Source of the DNA: CAYXFD01 sp964464175 | Lineage (GTDB): Bacteria; Cloacimonadota; Cloacimonadia; Cloacimonadales; JAJBBL01 | Direction: 5' to 3' | Length of the DNA stretch: 64,000 nucleotides | NCBI GenBank assembly: GCA_964464175.1 | Contig: CAYXFD010000003.1 | Coordinates: 1 to 64,000, forward strand | The notes under the pieces: model-generated | Database searches by the model: none | What the model saw: only the letters and a program-made list of their open reading frames with translations | What the model was told of the DNA's origin: nothing | Part shown: positions 53,401-62,505 of the stretch, one piece after another | Layout of the letters: every line of letters starts with the position of its first letter | Position numbering within the stretch: the stretch's first letter is position 1 | Position numbers and translations under genes: made by a program

Positions 53401-54438
53401 GTGAGAAAACTATATATACTAATAGCTGTGATCGCTTTAATTCCTTGTCTTGTTTTCGGAGCTATCTTTCCTAAGACCGGAACGGCAGGGTTACAGTTCC
53501 TTAAATTGGGCGTGGACGCCAGAGCTATCGGAATGGGTGAAGCTTATACAGCCGTATCAGATGATATCTCTTCTGTTTACTGGAATCCTGCAGGGCTCGC
53601 TCTGTCTGATCGAAATCAGGTCATGCTCTCTCATACAAACTGGTTTGCAGGTATCAATCATGAGTACTTAGCGGCATCAAGATACACCTATTTCGGCGTT
53701 TTTGCTCTGAGTGTCTCATTTCTTCATATGGATCAGATGGACATTACAACCGAAGAAGTATTTGGTCCTACCGGAGAAACCTTTTCTCCCTATAATCTGG
53801 CTCTGGGATTGACTTATGCCAGTCAGTTTACCGACAGATTTGCCTTTGGTCTAACCGGTAAATTCCTGAGAGAGAACCTCGGATGGGAATCACAGCATAC
53901 CGTTAACGGCTACTCTGTTGATATAGGTACAACCTACAATACAGGTTGGAGGAATTTGAAAATTGGAATGTCGCTGAGGAATTTCGGACCCGATTTGGAA
54001 TACACCATCGATAATGACGATGATGGACTATTTGACGAAGACCCCTTTGACTTGATTGATAATGATGGAGACGGCCTTGTTGACGAAGACCGGGAAGAAT
54101 ATCCTTTTAAACTACCGATGAACTTTTCTCTCGGAATTGTTATGGATCTCTACCGCAGTGGGAATAATTCTTTGATCGCTGCCTTCCAGCTTGATAATTG
54201 CGTTGACAGGCAAGAAACCTGGAATATCGGTGCTGAATACCGTTTAGGTGTTTTCGCTATCCGGGGTGGTTATCAGTTTAACTATGATGCTGCCGACCTG
54301 TCACTCGGTTTAGGATGGAGAATCCCGGTCAATTTTGCCATAGTAGATCTGGATTACGCCTATACCCGAATGGGTGATCTGGAAGAAAGTGGTTTAATGT
54401 CGAAAGCTCAAAGACTATCTTTGAAGTTACAATATTAA
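53401..54438 (+). CDS. PorV/PorQ-family outer-membrane protein with Asp-rich loop insertion
   Basis: Exported beta-barrel of 345 residues. It starts at GTG behind AAGGAGG and has a signal peptide to about residue 20. The family block is TAGLQFLKLGVDARAIGMGEAYTAVSDDISSVYWNPAGLALSD at about 28-70. Between strands, residues 204-232 carry two calcium-loop-like motifs (DNDDDGLFDEDP and DNDGDGLVDEDR) resembling those in the upstream exported protein. It lies between two genes encoding C-terminally sorted proteins, as expected for a shuttle or attachment partner. It is shorter than classical PorV but has the same signature. Confidence 0.88.
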   Translation: MRKLYILIAVIALIPCLVFGAIFPKTGTAGLQFLKLGVDARAIGMGEAYTAVSDDISSVYWNPAGLALSDRNQVMLSHTNWFAGINHEYLAASRYTYFGVFALSVSFLHMDQMDITTEEVFGPTGETFSPYNLALGLTYASQFTDRFAFGLTGKFLRENLGWESQHTVNGYSVDIGTTYNTGWRNLKIGMSLRNFGPDLEYTIDNDDDGLFDEDPFDLIDNDGDGLVDEDREEYPFKLPMNFSLGIVMDLYRSGNNSLIAAFQLDNCVDRQETWNIGAEYRLGVFAIRGGYQFNYDAADLSLGLGWRIPVNFAIVDLDYAYTRMGDLEESGLMSKAQRLSLKLQY

Positions 54439-54526
54439 CCGTTAAACTCACGGAGAACAGGCATATTCTTTATGTACTGTCTTCTCCGGAATGTAATTAT
54501 AAATAAAAATCCTAAGGAGGATTAAA

Positions 54527-56590
54527 ATGAAAAAGTCAGTATTGCTCATTAGTGCTGTTTTGTTAACAGTTTGTTTTATTTACGCTGATTTAATGCAACC
54601 GGTTGATTTGTTGACCGAACAGGATGATAATGCCGTGCGTGTTATCAAAGAGAATAATCGTGATTATGTTGATGTGCCGGATTATGTATTCGACGTAGCC
54701 CCTATGACCATCATGGCTTCCTGGTATGATTATTTCCCCGGTGGTTATGAATCTATTCCTATCCGCATCCAACCTGCTCCGGCTGGACCTCATTCCGGTG
54801 GTGGAATTTATCTTGCCTTCCAGGCTATACCATCAGCAGGTGCTGTTCGCCGCGTCTATTATGCTTACATCGAAGATGGGGAAATAACCAGCGGACCTTC
54901 CTTGATCGATCTTGCCGGAACTTCAGCTGAAGGTTTCCCCGGTATCGATATTGATCTGGTTACCGGTGATCCCTTCGTCTCCTGGCATACTCCGAGCCCT
55001 ACAAATCCAGCCTATTATCATTGTCCGATCACTTTCGATCAATATAGCCTGATGGGATTTCCCAGTCTCTGGAATGTACCCTATGGTGTTATTGATAATC
55101 CCTATATTGTAGGCCCGGAAGAAGATCAGGAATTTATCTGGCCTTCGGTCTTTGTTGGTCCTTCACCAAATGACGGACAGAGAAGAGTTTATGTAGTTGG
55201 AAAGAACTTCGTGAGTAATTTGTCAGGATTCCCCTGTGAGAATTCTCTTATAGCTTATGCCGATTTCACCCAGCCAACTGATCTCGCTTCCTTCGACCCC
55301 GATCAATGGACACATATTACTATTCCTCAGCTTGATGCCTGGAGACAGCTGGATCTTCGCCCCTTCAGAGCTACCATAGTTGACAGGGGTTCGGGAAGAA
55401 TAGCCATAGTTGGTCATTTGATTCAACTTGATTCAGAGGAATCTTTTCTTCCGGAGGAAGTACTCTTTGTCTTAGAAAATGATAATTATGCAGAAGGTGA
55501 TTGGGATCTGTACACCGGCGATCCGACCTTACCGGTAGATAATCCGGACGATTACTTCATCGGTGATAGTAATCAACCGTATCAGGATCTTCGCTACACC
55601 CCTTATGTCAATCGTCATAATACCGTCATCGATGATCAGGGTAACTATCATTTTGTATCTGTCTTTTCTTTATCTACGGAAGAACAGACTTGGTACCCCT
55701 ATATGACAACGACAAAGCATGTGAAATTCCACCGCGATACGGAAGAGTTTACTATAACCGATCTCTATCCGCGTCATGAAGACGGTGAATCCTTATATTT
55801 ACCGTGGAGCATTCCACCGGAGTATGATGGTGATAACATGATAATTAATTCCAGCTGGCCCTATTACTGGTATGGCACGGATGAAGCTTTCCATGAAAAC
55901 TATCACCGTATGATCCAGAAAGACAACAAAATGGTAGCACTCTTTCAGGAGAGTGTTAAAGCAAAAGCTTTCCATGACGGAGACGATCAATATGCTGCCT
56001 GGGCAAGTGTACCGGAAACCTATATTATGATCTCCGGAGATTATGGTGAAACCTGGGCTGAGCCAATCATTCTCAACTCCATAGATACACCTGAATTAGA
56101 CGGATTAATTCCGGCTTACTGGTATATTTCAGATCACATGGAACACCTTTATGACAAATGGTACAGAATTCACTTGATGTTCTACAGCCAGATTGATTAC
56201 GGTTCCTTTATTCAGGGAATGGGTTCCAATACCGGTGGAAATATTATGTACACTTCCATTGATATCGACTTTAGCGGTGTTAATGTTGATGATGAACATT
56301 TTGTAACAGTGCCTGCCAATATGCTGAGACAGAATTACCCCAATCCCTTCAATCCTTCTACTACTATCAGTTATAATCTTCCTGCTGCCATGAATGTCAG
56401 CATGGAAATCTACAATGTTAAAGGACAGCTTGTAAGAACTCTCGTTGATGGCTTCCAGCCAGCCGGGGAAAACATTGTCGTTTGGAACGGAACTGATAAT
56501 ACTAACAGAGAAGTCAGCAGTGGCGTTTACTTCTATAAACTCTCCGCTGATAATCATACAGAAATGAAGAAAATGTTACTCGTCAAATAA
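54527..56590 (+). CDS. Secreted protein with type A (T9SS-like) sorting domain and an Asp-box
   Basis: Exported protein of 687 residues. A signal peptide covers about 1-20 (VLLISAVLLTVCFIYAD). The central part looks like a beta-propeller, with repeated Trp/Asp/Gly-rich strands and an Asp-box-like MISGDYGETWAEPI near 505-518, as in sialidase/BNR repeats; no catalytic set is recognised. The last 85 residues are a classical type A sorting domain: LRQNYPNPFNPSTTISYNLP, then EIYNVKGQLVRTL, SSGVYFYKL and a final KKMLLVK. AAGGAGG lies before the ATG. An intrinsic terminator follows, so it closes the exported-protein operon. Confidence 0.88.
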   Translation: MKKSVLLISAVLLTVCFIYADLMQPVDLLTEQDDNAVRVIKENNRDYVDVPDYVFDVAPMTIMASWYDYFPGGYESIPIRIQPAPAGPHSGGGIYLAFQAIPSAGAVRRVYYAYIEDGEITSGPSLIDLAGTSAEGFPGIDIDLVTGDPFVSWHTPSPTNPAYYHCPITFDQYSLMGFPSLWNVPYGVIDNPYIVGPEEDQEFIWPSVFVGPSPNDGQRRVYVVGKNFVSNLSGFPCENSLIAYADFTQPTDLASFDPDQWTHITIPQLDAWRQLDLRPFRATIVDRGSGRIAIVGHLIQLDSEESFLPEEVLFVLENDNYAEGDWDLYTGDPTLPVDNPDDYFIGDSNQPYQDLRYTPYVNRHNTVIDDQGNYHFVSVFSLSTEEQTWYPYMTTTKHVKFHRDTEEFTITDLYPRHEDGESLYLPWSIPPEYDGDNMIINSSWPYYWYGTDEAFHENYHRMIQKDNKMVALFQESVKAKAFHDGDDQYAAWASVPETYIMISGDYGETWAEPIILNSIDTPELDGLIPAYWYISDHMEHLYDKWYRIHLMFYSQIDYGSFIQGMGSNTGGNIMYTSIDIDFSGVNVDDEHFVTVPANMLRQNYPNPFNPSTTISYNLPAAMNVSMEIYNVKGQLVRTLVDGFQPAGENIVVWNGTDNTNREVSSGVYFYKLSADNHTEMKKMLLVK

Positions 56591-56615
56591 TGGCAAGTAA
56601 CCGATAATTATGTTC

Positions 56616-56653
56616 AAGAGCCTGAATTCCTTTCGGAAATCGGGCTCTTTTTC
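56616..56653 (+). terminator. Intrinsic terminator after the sorted exported protein
   Basis: AAGAGCC (56616-56622) pairs with GGCTCTT (56643-56649). The stem continues inward with TGAATTCC against GGAAATCG, with one mismatch and one G-U pair. TTTTT/C-rich sequence follows directly. It starts 26 bases past the stop. Confidence 0.88.
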
Positions 56654-57065
56654 ATTCTTTGTGAGCGGTTGTCTATCAGTCCATTTAGAACAATGATATC
56701 CCGGTCTGGTTACTAAAAAGCTCATTAAAGCCGTAACAGCGATAAAGATGCCGCATAGGTTTTATTGAATCTACCAAGATAATACTCTTAAATACCGACT
56801 CTGATTTGGAGAGTTACTATCCTCGGTATTTAAGAGTACACTATTGAAGTGTAATGTTTATAATCCATTTCACTATAGTGTACTGAGCAGATAAGTCAGC
56901 AGAATATCAAACATTTGCTGTTGATCCTTTTGACAGAGTTAAGAAGGGTCTTAACAAGCAATGCATAAAGAAAGTGATATTTTTATTGACTAAATCGTTC
57001 TGCAATTATTGTTGAGACAAGTTGAGGTAGAATAAACTATTGTCATATAATTCAGGAGGAAAATT
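56654..57065. other. Structured intergenic region before the 57-kb lipoprotein gene
   Basis: This 412-base stretch after the terminator has no gene. It holds several perfect inverted repeats: 56783-56797 with 56824-56838 (15 bases), enclosing ACTCT/AGAGT (56798-56802 and 56810-56814); TACACT/AGTGTA (56837-56842 and 56848-56853); the palindrome CACTATAGTG (56871-56880); and GTTAAGA-AGGG-TCTTAAC (56938-56955). AGTACACTAT (56835-56844) can also pair with ATAGTGTACT (56875-56884), which would compete with the 15-base stem. No open frame above 30 codons with a ribosome-binding site is seen. Confidence 0.6.
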
Positions 57066-59483
57066 ATGCTAAGTATCAGGAGTCAAAACCCGGATAAAAG
57101 CAGTCTTAATCATAAGCTAACCGGGTGGTTAGTAATCGTAACCTTGATAATAATCTCAATGATGGTACTGGTTACAGGCTGTGGTAAAAAAGGTTCCTTA
57201 AATCCTTTAGAAAGACCGGAGATTTTTATCACATCCTATGAAGGGGTGGAAGATACTGAAGATATCGCTGAAGAACCTTATCTATTCCAGAAAAGAATCT
57301 ATTGGCGGGGTGAATCAAAAGGTGGAACGGTAGAAGGTTATGCCTACCGTGTCTTGGATGCCGATAATGTTCCCATAAGAACCCCTAAAACTTTGATCGA
57401 TGCAGATGGCTGGATATATCATTATAAACCGGGAGCAGATCAGTCTATTCCGTTAACTAACCCGGATGTTCGGACAATTTGGACGAACAAGGTGTTTGAT
57501 GTTATCAATTTCCCCGCTTCTGTTGATGGAGACAGTTCTAATGTGGTCAGTATCTTTGAGGTTAAATGCAAAGATAATTATGACCAGGAGAGTTTAACGG
57601 CAAAAAGATACTTCAACGTTACCGGCAGTCCCCCTGATTTTGATGTCATCTTTGCCGGACGATTCTTTCCCTTAAAAGCCGCCTCCCTGGATTTACCGGA
57701 AAATGAACGAATATATAAAACCGTAGGTTTAGGTTTTGATGTGAGCTTTCTTTTTACAGAACACACACCATATACTCCATCCGTACCCAATTATTACATG
57801 TTTCGTTTAGAAAAACGTAACGTCGTAACCGGTGAATTGATCCCCGGTTCGGAAAAGCCTGCTGACGGAACTTGGTATGATACAAGCCAGCAAAAGAATG
57901 TTAGCAGCTTATGGTTGACAATGGAGGGTGATAACCAGGAAGATTTTGCCGGAAGGGACGATGTCTTTTTTGTCTTGAATCCGGACGAATTTGAGAACAA
58001 TAATCCCAGCAGCCCCAAAACAAGAACCCACTTAATTGCTAAGGCAGTTAGTCTGGGTAATATTCATTCTCCCAACCAGACAGCACAATTTAGTGTATAT
58101 GAGAACTTTGAACCCTCTGCTCTGGTTTATGAAAGAAGAACCGTCGTTTTGGGAAGGAACCATTTCACAACTTTTCAGGATGATTCCCTCCAAAGACCAT
58201 TACCGGAACAGCAATCACCTGTACCGGGAGAGGGAACTCAATATGGAACACCCTTCTTTCTTGATAAGGATGGTGATCTTGCTGCCTTGTACAGTCCGGA
58301 TTTAAAGATCTATCTCCGCTGGGGCTGGAAGGGACAATTTGATAATAACGATCCTGATCAGGGGTTTATCAATGAGGTTCATGATAATGTAACCAGTATA
58401 GATTATCTCGCTACGGTCAAGGCTTTTGATCTCAGATTAGATGGAGATTTCTATAATTATCCCCCTTTAGTCCAGGACCCTGATAAAGACTATATCTTTG
58501 AAGACCCTGACGGAACGAAATGGTTGAGAGTTCCACGATTTCACCCGATAGATACAAGGGCATTGTTAACCGATGTAACTCCCGGAGAACATCATTTTGT
58601 GGTTAGGGTACTTGACTCTCAAAATAAAACATCACCCCCGGTTGACTTCAGTTTCTATATAAAAGAACGGATACCGGAAGATCAAAAAGAGGGTATTCTT
58701 ATCGTTGCTGATGAAGTATATGCCGGAGCCCTGGGATACATCAATGAGGCAACAAATACTTTCTATGACTACATTGTTAGCGAATATTCCGGTCCGGTAG
58801 AAACCTTGAACCGTAATTGGCTTAAGAATAATGTTTGGGACCCCAGGCTGCATTACGGTAGAAATGTTGTATCTCCCACCGATCTGGAATCATACCGCTT
58901 GGTAATCTGGCATTGCGATTTCCCGACAGATGTAGGGGCTAGTACCAATTTTCATGAAGATTTTGATACGATCAATCTCTTTATGCGGGGTAACGGTAAT
59001 ATGCTGTTAAGTGCCGGTCAGAATCTGAGAAATATTCATACTCAGTCGCGGGATCAGGGATTCTATAACTTCCTTTTTGAGAGATATTTCGGAATTCCTT
59101 TTCAGGAAGCAGATGCAATTTTAAGGCTTTCTCAGGCCTTTACCAGCAATCCTTATTTCATTGGAGCCGACAATGCCCCCGGCAGTCCTCTCAATCTTCC
59201 GGGTATTGATCTAAATCTCCAATTCCATCCGATTCTTCCTTCTCAGGGAGGATTAGGACCAGTAGCTTACTTCAATTTTGATCTCATAGATGATCCGAAT
59301 GTAGAAACAATTTATACTATGAGAACTACTGAGGCAGGAGCTGCCTACGAAGGAGAACCGGTTGCCATTAGAAGAATTACCGACAACAATAAGACTTATA
59401 TGTTCGGTTTTCCCTTGTCTTACATGGACCAAGATCAAGTCAAAGGGATGCTCAATTTGATTATAGATGACATAGGACTATAA
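57066..59483 (+). CDS. Large lipoprotein with C-terminal amidotransferase-like domain
   Basis: Lipoprotein of 805 residues. A long basic N-region is followed by a hydrophobic helix at about 21-36 and the lipobox LVTGC, giving lipidated Cys39. The middle (about 55-535) reads as successive beta-sandwich segments (VSIFEVKCKDNYDQESLTAKRYFNVTG, HHFVVRVLDSQNKTSPPVDFSFYI), resembling Ig/fibronectin-like modules. The last 260 residues begin GILIVADEVYAGALGYINEA and include YRLVIWHCDF, INLFMRGNGNMLLSAGQNL and KTYMFGFPLSYM, the layout of a class I glutamine-amidotransferase/ThuA-like fold without an obvious catalytic cysteine. The function is unknown. AGGAGGAAA precedes the ATG; an intrinsic terminator follows. 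Confidence 0.8.
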   Translation: MLSIRSQNPDKSSLNHKLTGWLVIVTLIIISMMVLVTGCGKKGSLNPLERPEIFITSYEGVEDTEDIAEEPYLFQKRIYWRGESKGGTVEGYAYRVLDADNVPIRTPKTLIDADGWIYHYKPGADQSIPLTNPDVRTIWTNKVFDVINFPASVDGDSSNVVSIFEVKCKDNYDQESLTAKRYFNVTGSPPDFDVIFAGRFFPLKAASLDLPENERIYKTVGLGFDVSFLFTEHTPYTPSVPNYYMFRLEKRNVVTGELIPGSEKPADGTWYDTSQQKNVSSLWLTMEGDNQEDFAGRDDVFFVLNPDEFENNNPSSPKTRTHLIAKAVSLGNIHSPNQTAQFSVYENFEPSALVYERRTVVLGRNHFTTFQDDSLQRPLPEQQSPVPGEGTQYGTPFFLDKDGDLAALYSPDLKIYLRWGWKGQFDNNDPDQGFINEVHDNVTSIDYLATVKAFDLRLDGDFYNYPPLVQDPDKDYIFEDPDGTKWLRVPRFHPIDTRALLTDVTPGEHHFVVRVLDSQNKTSPPVDFSFYIKERIPEDQKEGILIVADEVYAGALGYINEATNTFYDYIVSEYSGPVETLNRNWLKNNVWDPRLHYGRNVVSPTDLESYRLVIWHCDFPTDVGASTNFHEDFDTINLFMRGNGNMLLSAGQNLRNIHTQSRDQGFYNFLFERYFGIPFQEADAILRLSQAFTSNPYFIGADNAPGSPLNLPGIDLNLQFHPILPSQGGLGPVAYFNFDLIDDPNVETIYTMRTTEAGAAYEGEPVAIRRITDNNKTYMFGFPLSYMDQDQVKGMLNLIIDDIGL

Positions 59484-59512
59484 TATTAGTTCCGATGACT
59501 CTCAACGATAAC

Positions 59513-59541
59513 AGAGGCACTTTGAACAAGTGCCTCTTTTT
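59513..59541 (+). terminator. Intrinsic terminator after the lipoprotein gene
   Basis: AGAGGCACTT (59513-59522) pairs perfectly with AAGTGCCTCT (59528-59537) around a 5-base loop and continues into TTTTG. It lies 30 bases past the stop and 40 bases before the polA ATG. Confidence 0.92.
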
Positions 59542-59580
59542 GTTAAGTTGCTGTCTTCGGTTTAATCGAGAGTAACTTTT

Positions 59581-62472
59581 ATGAGCCAATTCTTTCTGAT
59601 TGACGGCACTGCTCTTATTTACCGGGCATATTTTGCCTTTATTAATAATCCTCTGCGAAATAGCAAAGGAGAGAATACCAGTGCAATTTTCGGAGTCGTT
59701 AACTCTCTGGTAAAACTGATAAGTAGTCATAGCCCTGAAAGAATGATTATCTCTTTTGACCTTAAAGAACCAACTTTCAGGCATGAGATCACAGATACTT
59801 ACAAAGCTAATCGTCCCCCTGCTCCACCAGAGCTGATTTCTCAGGTAGAGCCAGTCAAAGAGTTTTTCAGTCTGTTACAGATACCGGAAATATCTATTCC
59901 GGGTTATGAAGCTGATGATGTACTCGCCACCTTAGCCGAGCAGTATAAAGATGATCATGAGGTTGTTATTATCACCGGTGATAAGGATTTTTGCCAGATC
60001 CTTGATTCCAAAGTAACACTGTTCAATCCCTTCACCGACAAAAAAATAGAATCTTCGGATGTTAAGCAAAAATACGGTGTCCTTCCCGAACAGTTCGTTG
60101 ATTATTTAGCAATATTAGGCGATAGTTCAGATAATATCCCCGGTATCAGAGGAATAGGAGCAAAAGGTGCAGCAAAATTGTTGGGCCAATTTCGCAGTCT
60201 GGATGAAATATACAATAATCTTGATAAGGTCGCTTCTGATTCTCTCCGTAAAAAACTCAGCGAAGAAAGAGAAGCAGCATATTTGTCCAAAAAATTAGCC
60301 CAAATCGACAGGGATGTCCCCATAGAAAAGAAAGCCGGCTTAGATTTTGAGACGTTGATGAGAAAAGCGACCTTCAATAATGAGCATTTTCACAATGTCA
60401 CAACTTTCCTGAAAGAATACGAACTGACCTCGATTATCTCGAAGTTGCAGCAGTTAGGCATTCTCTCTGCTAAAATTAACAATGAAGATCCAACTGCTAA
60501 CAACCTGAATCACCCTTCTGACCAGACACCCCATAACAATAAAAGTCAGAGCAAGCAAGCTAAAGGACAGGATCAAGATCAGGAAATTGAACAATTATCC
60601 TTTGCTTTTTACCACAATGAAGACAGGGAGGATCTCTCACAAATGATCATAACTGAACAAGCCGAACTAAACAGATTCTTCGACAGTATTGAGCCCTCAG
60701 CAGTGATAGCAGCAGCAGTGATTCCTTCTGAGAGAAGAGGTCCGGTTTCCGGAGAGAATACTCTTACTTCTGAACTACTCGGCATATCTCTCTGTCCTGA
60801 ACAAGGCAAGGTCTATTACCTCCCCCTCAACCATAAGAATGGAAACAATCTGCCCTGGAAGATGGTAAAAGAACGATTAGAAAATCTAAGCCCTAAAACT
60901 CTGTTAACGGGGCATGATCTGAAACAAGACCTTCTCCGATTAGAGGATCAGGGATTATCGCTAACCGGAAAATTATTCGATACAATGATTGCTTCTTATC
61001 TCCTTGATTCCTCACTCTCAAGACATTCTCTGGTAGATTGCGTAAAAAGAGACTTAAAGCTCGATATTGACACTTCAGGGGAATTACTCGGCTCAGGAAA
61101 GAACAAGACCGGATGGTCAGAGGCAAACCAGGAAAAGGTCGCCGCTGTTGCTTCAGAGGATGCCAATCTGATCTTCAAATTAAGAGAATTATACAAGAAA
61201 AGACTACAAGAGAGCAACCTTGCTGATCTGTTCTTCAATATCGAGATGCCTTTGCTCCCTGTACTGATGAAAATGGAAAGGGATGGAGTACATCTCGAAT
61301 GCTCTCTCCTGGAAGAAATAAATCAGGAGCTAAAAAAGGAGATAAATAATCTTACCAATTCCATTTTCCGGATTACCGGCAGAGAATTCAATATTAATTC
61401 AACTCAGCAACTCAGCAAAATTCTCTTTGAAGAGATGGATATTTCCCCTGTTAAGAAGACCAAAACTGGATATTCAACCGATAATTATGTCCTGGAAGTA
61501 CTCGCTGAAAAACACGAAATAGCCAGATTATTGATTGATTACAGACAGCTTTCCAAACTAAGGACAACCTACGTTGAAGCTCTCCCTAACCTGATAGATG
61601 AAAAAACCGGCAGAATACACTCCTCCTTTAACCAGACGGTAACTTCAACCGGCAGGCTATCATCTTCAAATCCTAATTTGCAGAATATTCCTATCAGAAG
61701 TAAAGCCGGAAAACAAATCAGAAAGGCTTTTACAACAGACAGGAATGATTATCTTATCCTTTCTGCTGATTATTCGCAAATCGAACTCCGCATCCTGGGG
61801 ATACTCTCCAAGGACAGGAATCTTATTACTGCCTTCAATCATGATCAGGATATTCATGCCCAAACTGCCGGTCTGATTCTCAACAAACCGATTACTACCA
61901 TCGATCAGGATGAGAGAAGAATGGCCAAAGCGATAAATTTCGGAATTATCTACGGAATGGGTCCCAACAAGCTCTCCCGTGAAACTAACATCAGCAGCTC
62001 CAAAGCAAAAGAATTTATCGAAGCTTACTTTACAAAATTCTCCCGGGTTAAGGAATATATTGAACAGCAAAAAAATAAAGCTAAACGAGACGGGTATGCT
62101 GAAACTATTATGGGAAGAAAGTTGATCATTCCCAATATTCACAGTTCGAACCAGAGATTACGAAGTGAAGCGGAACGCATTGCCGTGAATATGCCTATTC
62201 AGGGAAGCGCTGCCGATATCATAAAAATTGCCATGTTAGGCATCGCTAAGGAATTCTCCCGGGTGAACAATAGTGAAGATAGAATCATAGCCCGAATGAT
62301 TATCCAGGTTCATGATGAATTGGTGTTTGAAGTCTATAAACCGGCACTGGAGGAGATAAGAGAGCTTGTCATCAAAGAGATGAAAAACGCCCTGCCCGAA
62401 AAATACAGAATTATCATTCCCTTAGTGGTTGAAGCCGGTTTCGGTATAAACTGGTTCGAGGCACACTCCTAA
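59581..62472 (+). CDS. polA: DNA polymerase I, proofreading domain degenerate
   Basis: Repair and Okazaki-fragment polymerase of 963 residues. The N-terminal 5'-3' exonuclease covers about 1-295 (FLIDGTALIYRAYFAF; GYEADDVLATLA; ITGDKDFCQIL; GDSSDNIPGIRGIGAK). A polar Asn/Gln-rich linker spans about 300-340. The 3'-5' exonuclease-like domain covers about 355-540; motif I, normally DxE, reads IAAAV near 376-380, while motif II GHDLKQD (Asp450) and motif III SEDAN (Asp527) keep their aspartates but the motif III tyrosine is replaced. The polymerase domain has DYSQIELRIL (Asp730), RRMAKAINFGIIYG with Lys783, and VHDELVFEV (Asp912). Confidence 0.97.
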   Translation: MSQFFLIDGTALIYRAYFAFINNPLRNSKGENTSAIFGVVNSLVKLISSHSPERMIISFDLKEPTFRHEITDTYKANRPPAPPELISQVEPVKEFFSLLQIPEISIPGYEADDVLATLAEQYKDDHEVVIITGDKDFCQILDSKVTLFNPFTDKKIESSDVKQKYGVLPEQFVDYLAILGDSSDNIPGIRGIGAKGAAKLLGQFRSLDEIYNNLDKVASDSLRKKLSEEREAAYLSKKLAQIDRDVPIEKKAGLDFETLMRKATFNNEHFHNVTTFLKEYELTSIISKLQQLGILSAKINNEDPTANNLNHPSDQTPHNNKSQSKQAKGQDQDQEIEQLSFAFYHNEDREDLSQMIITEQAELNRFFDSIEPSAVIAAAVIPSERRGPVSGENTLTSELLGISLCPEQGKVYYLPLNHKNGNNLPWKMVKERLENLSPKTLLTGHDLKQDLLRLEDQGLSLTGKLFDTMIASYLLDSSLSRHSLVDCVKRDLKLDIDTSGELLGSGKNKTGWSEANQEKVAAVASEDANLIFKLRELYKKRLQESNLADLFFNIEMPLLPVLMKMERDGVHLECSLLEEINQELKKEINNLTNSIFRITGREFNINSTQQLSKILFEEMDISPVKKTKTGYSTDNYVLEVLAEKHEIARLLIDYRQLSKLRTTYVEALPNLIDEKTGRIHSSFNQTVTSTGRLSSSNPNLQNIPIRSKAGKQIRKAFTTDRNDYLILSADYSQIELRILGILSKDRNLITAFNHDQDIHAQTAGLILNKPITTIDQDERRMAKAINFGIIYGMGPNKLSRETNISSSKAKEFIEAYFTKFSRVKEYIEQQKNKAKRDGYAETIMGRKLIIPNIHSSNQRLRSEAERIAVNMPIQGSAADIIKIAMLGIAKEFSRVNNSEDRIIARMIIQVHDELVFEVYKPALEEIRELVIKEMKNALPEKYRIIIPLVVEAGFGINWFEAHS

Positions 62473-62505
62473 CCTGAGTACGGGAACCCCCATGTTCTTC
62501 ATACC

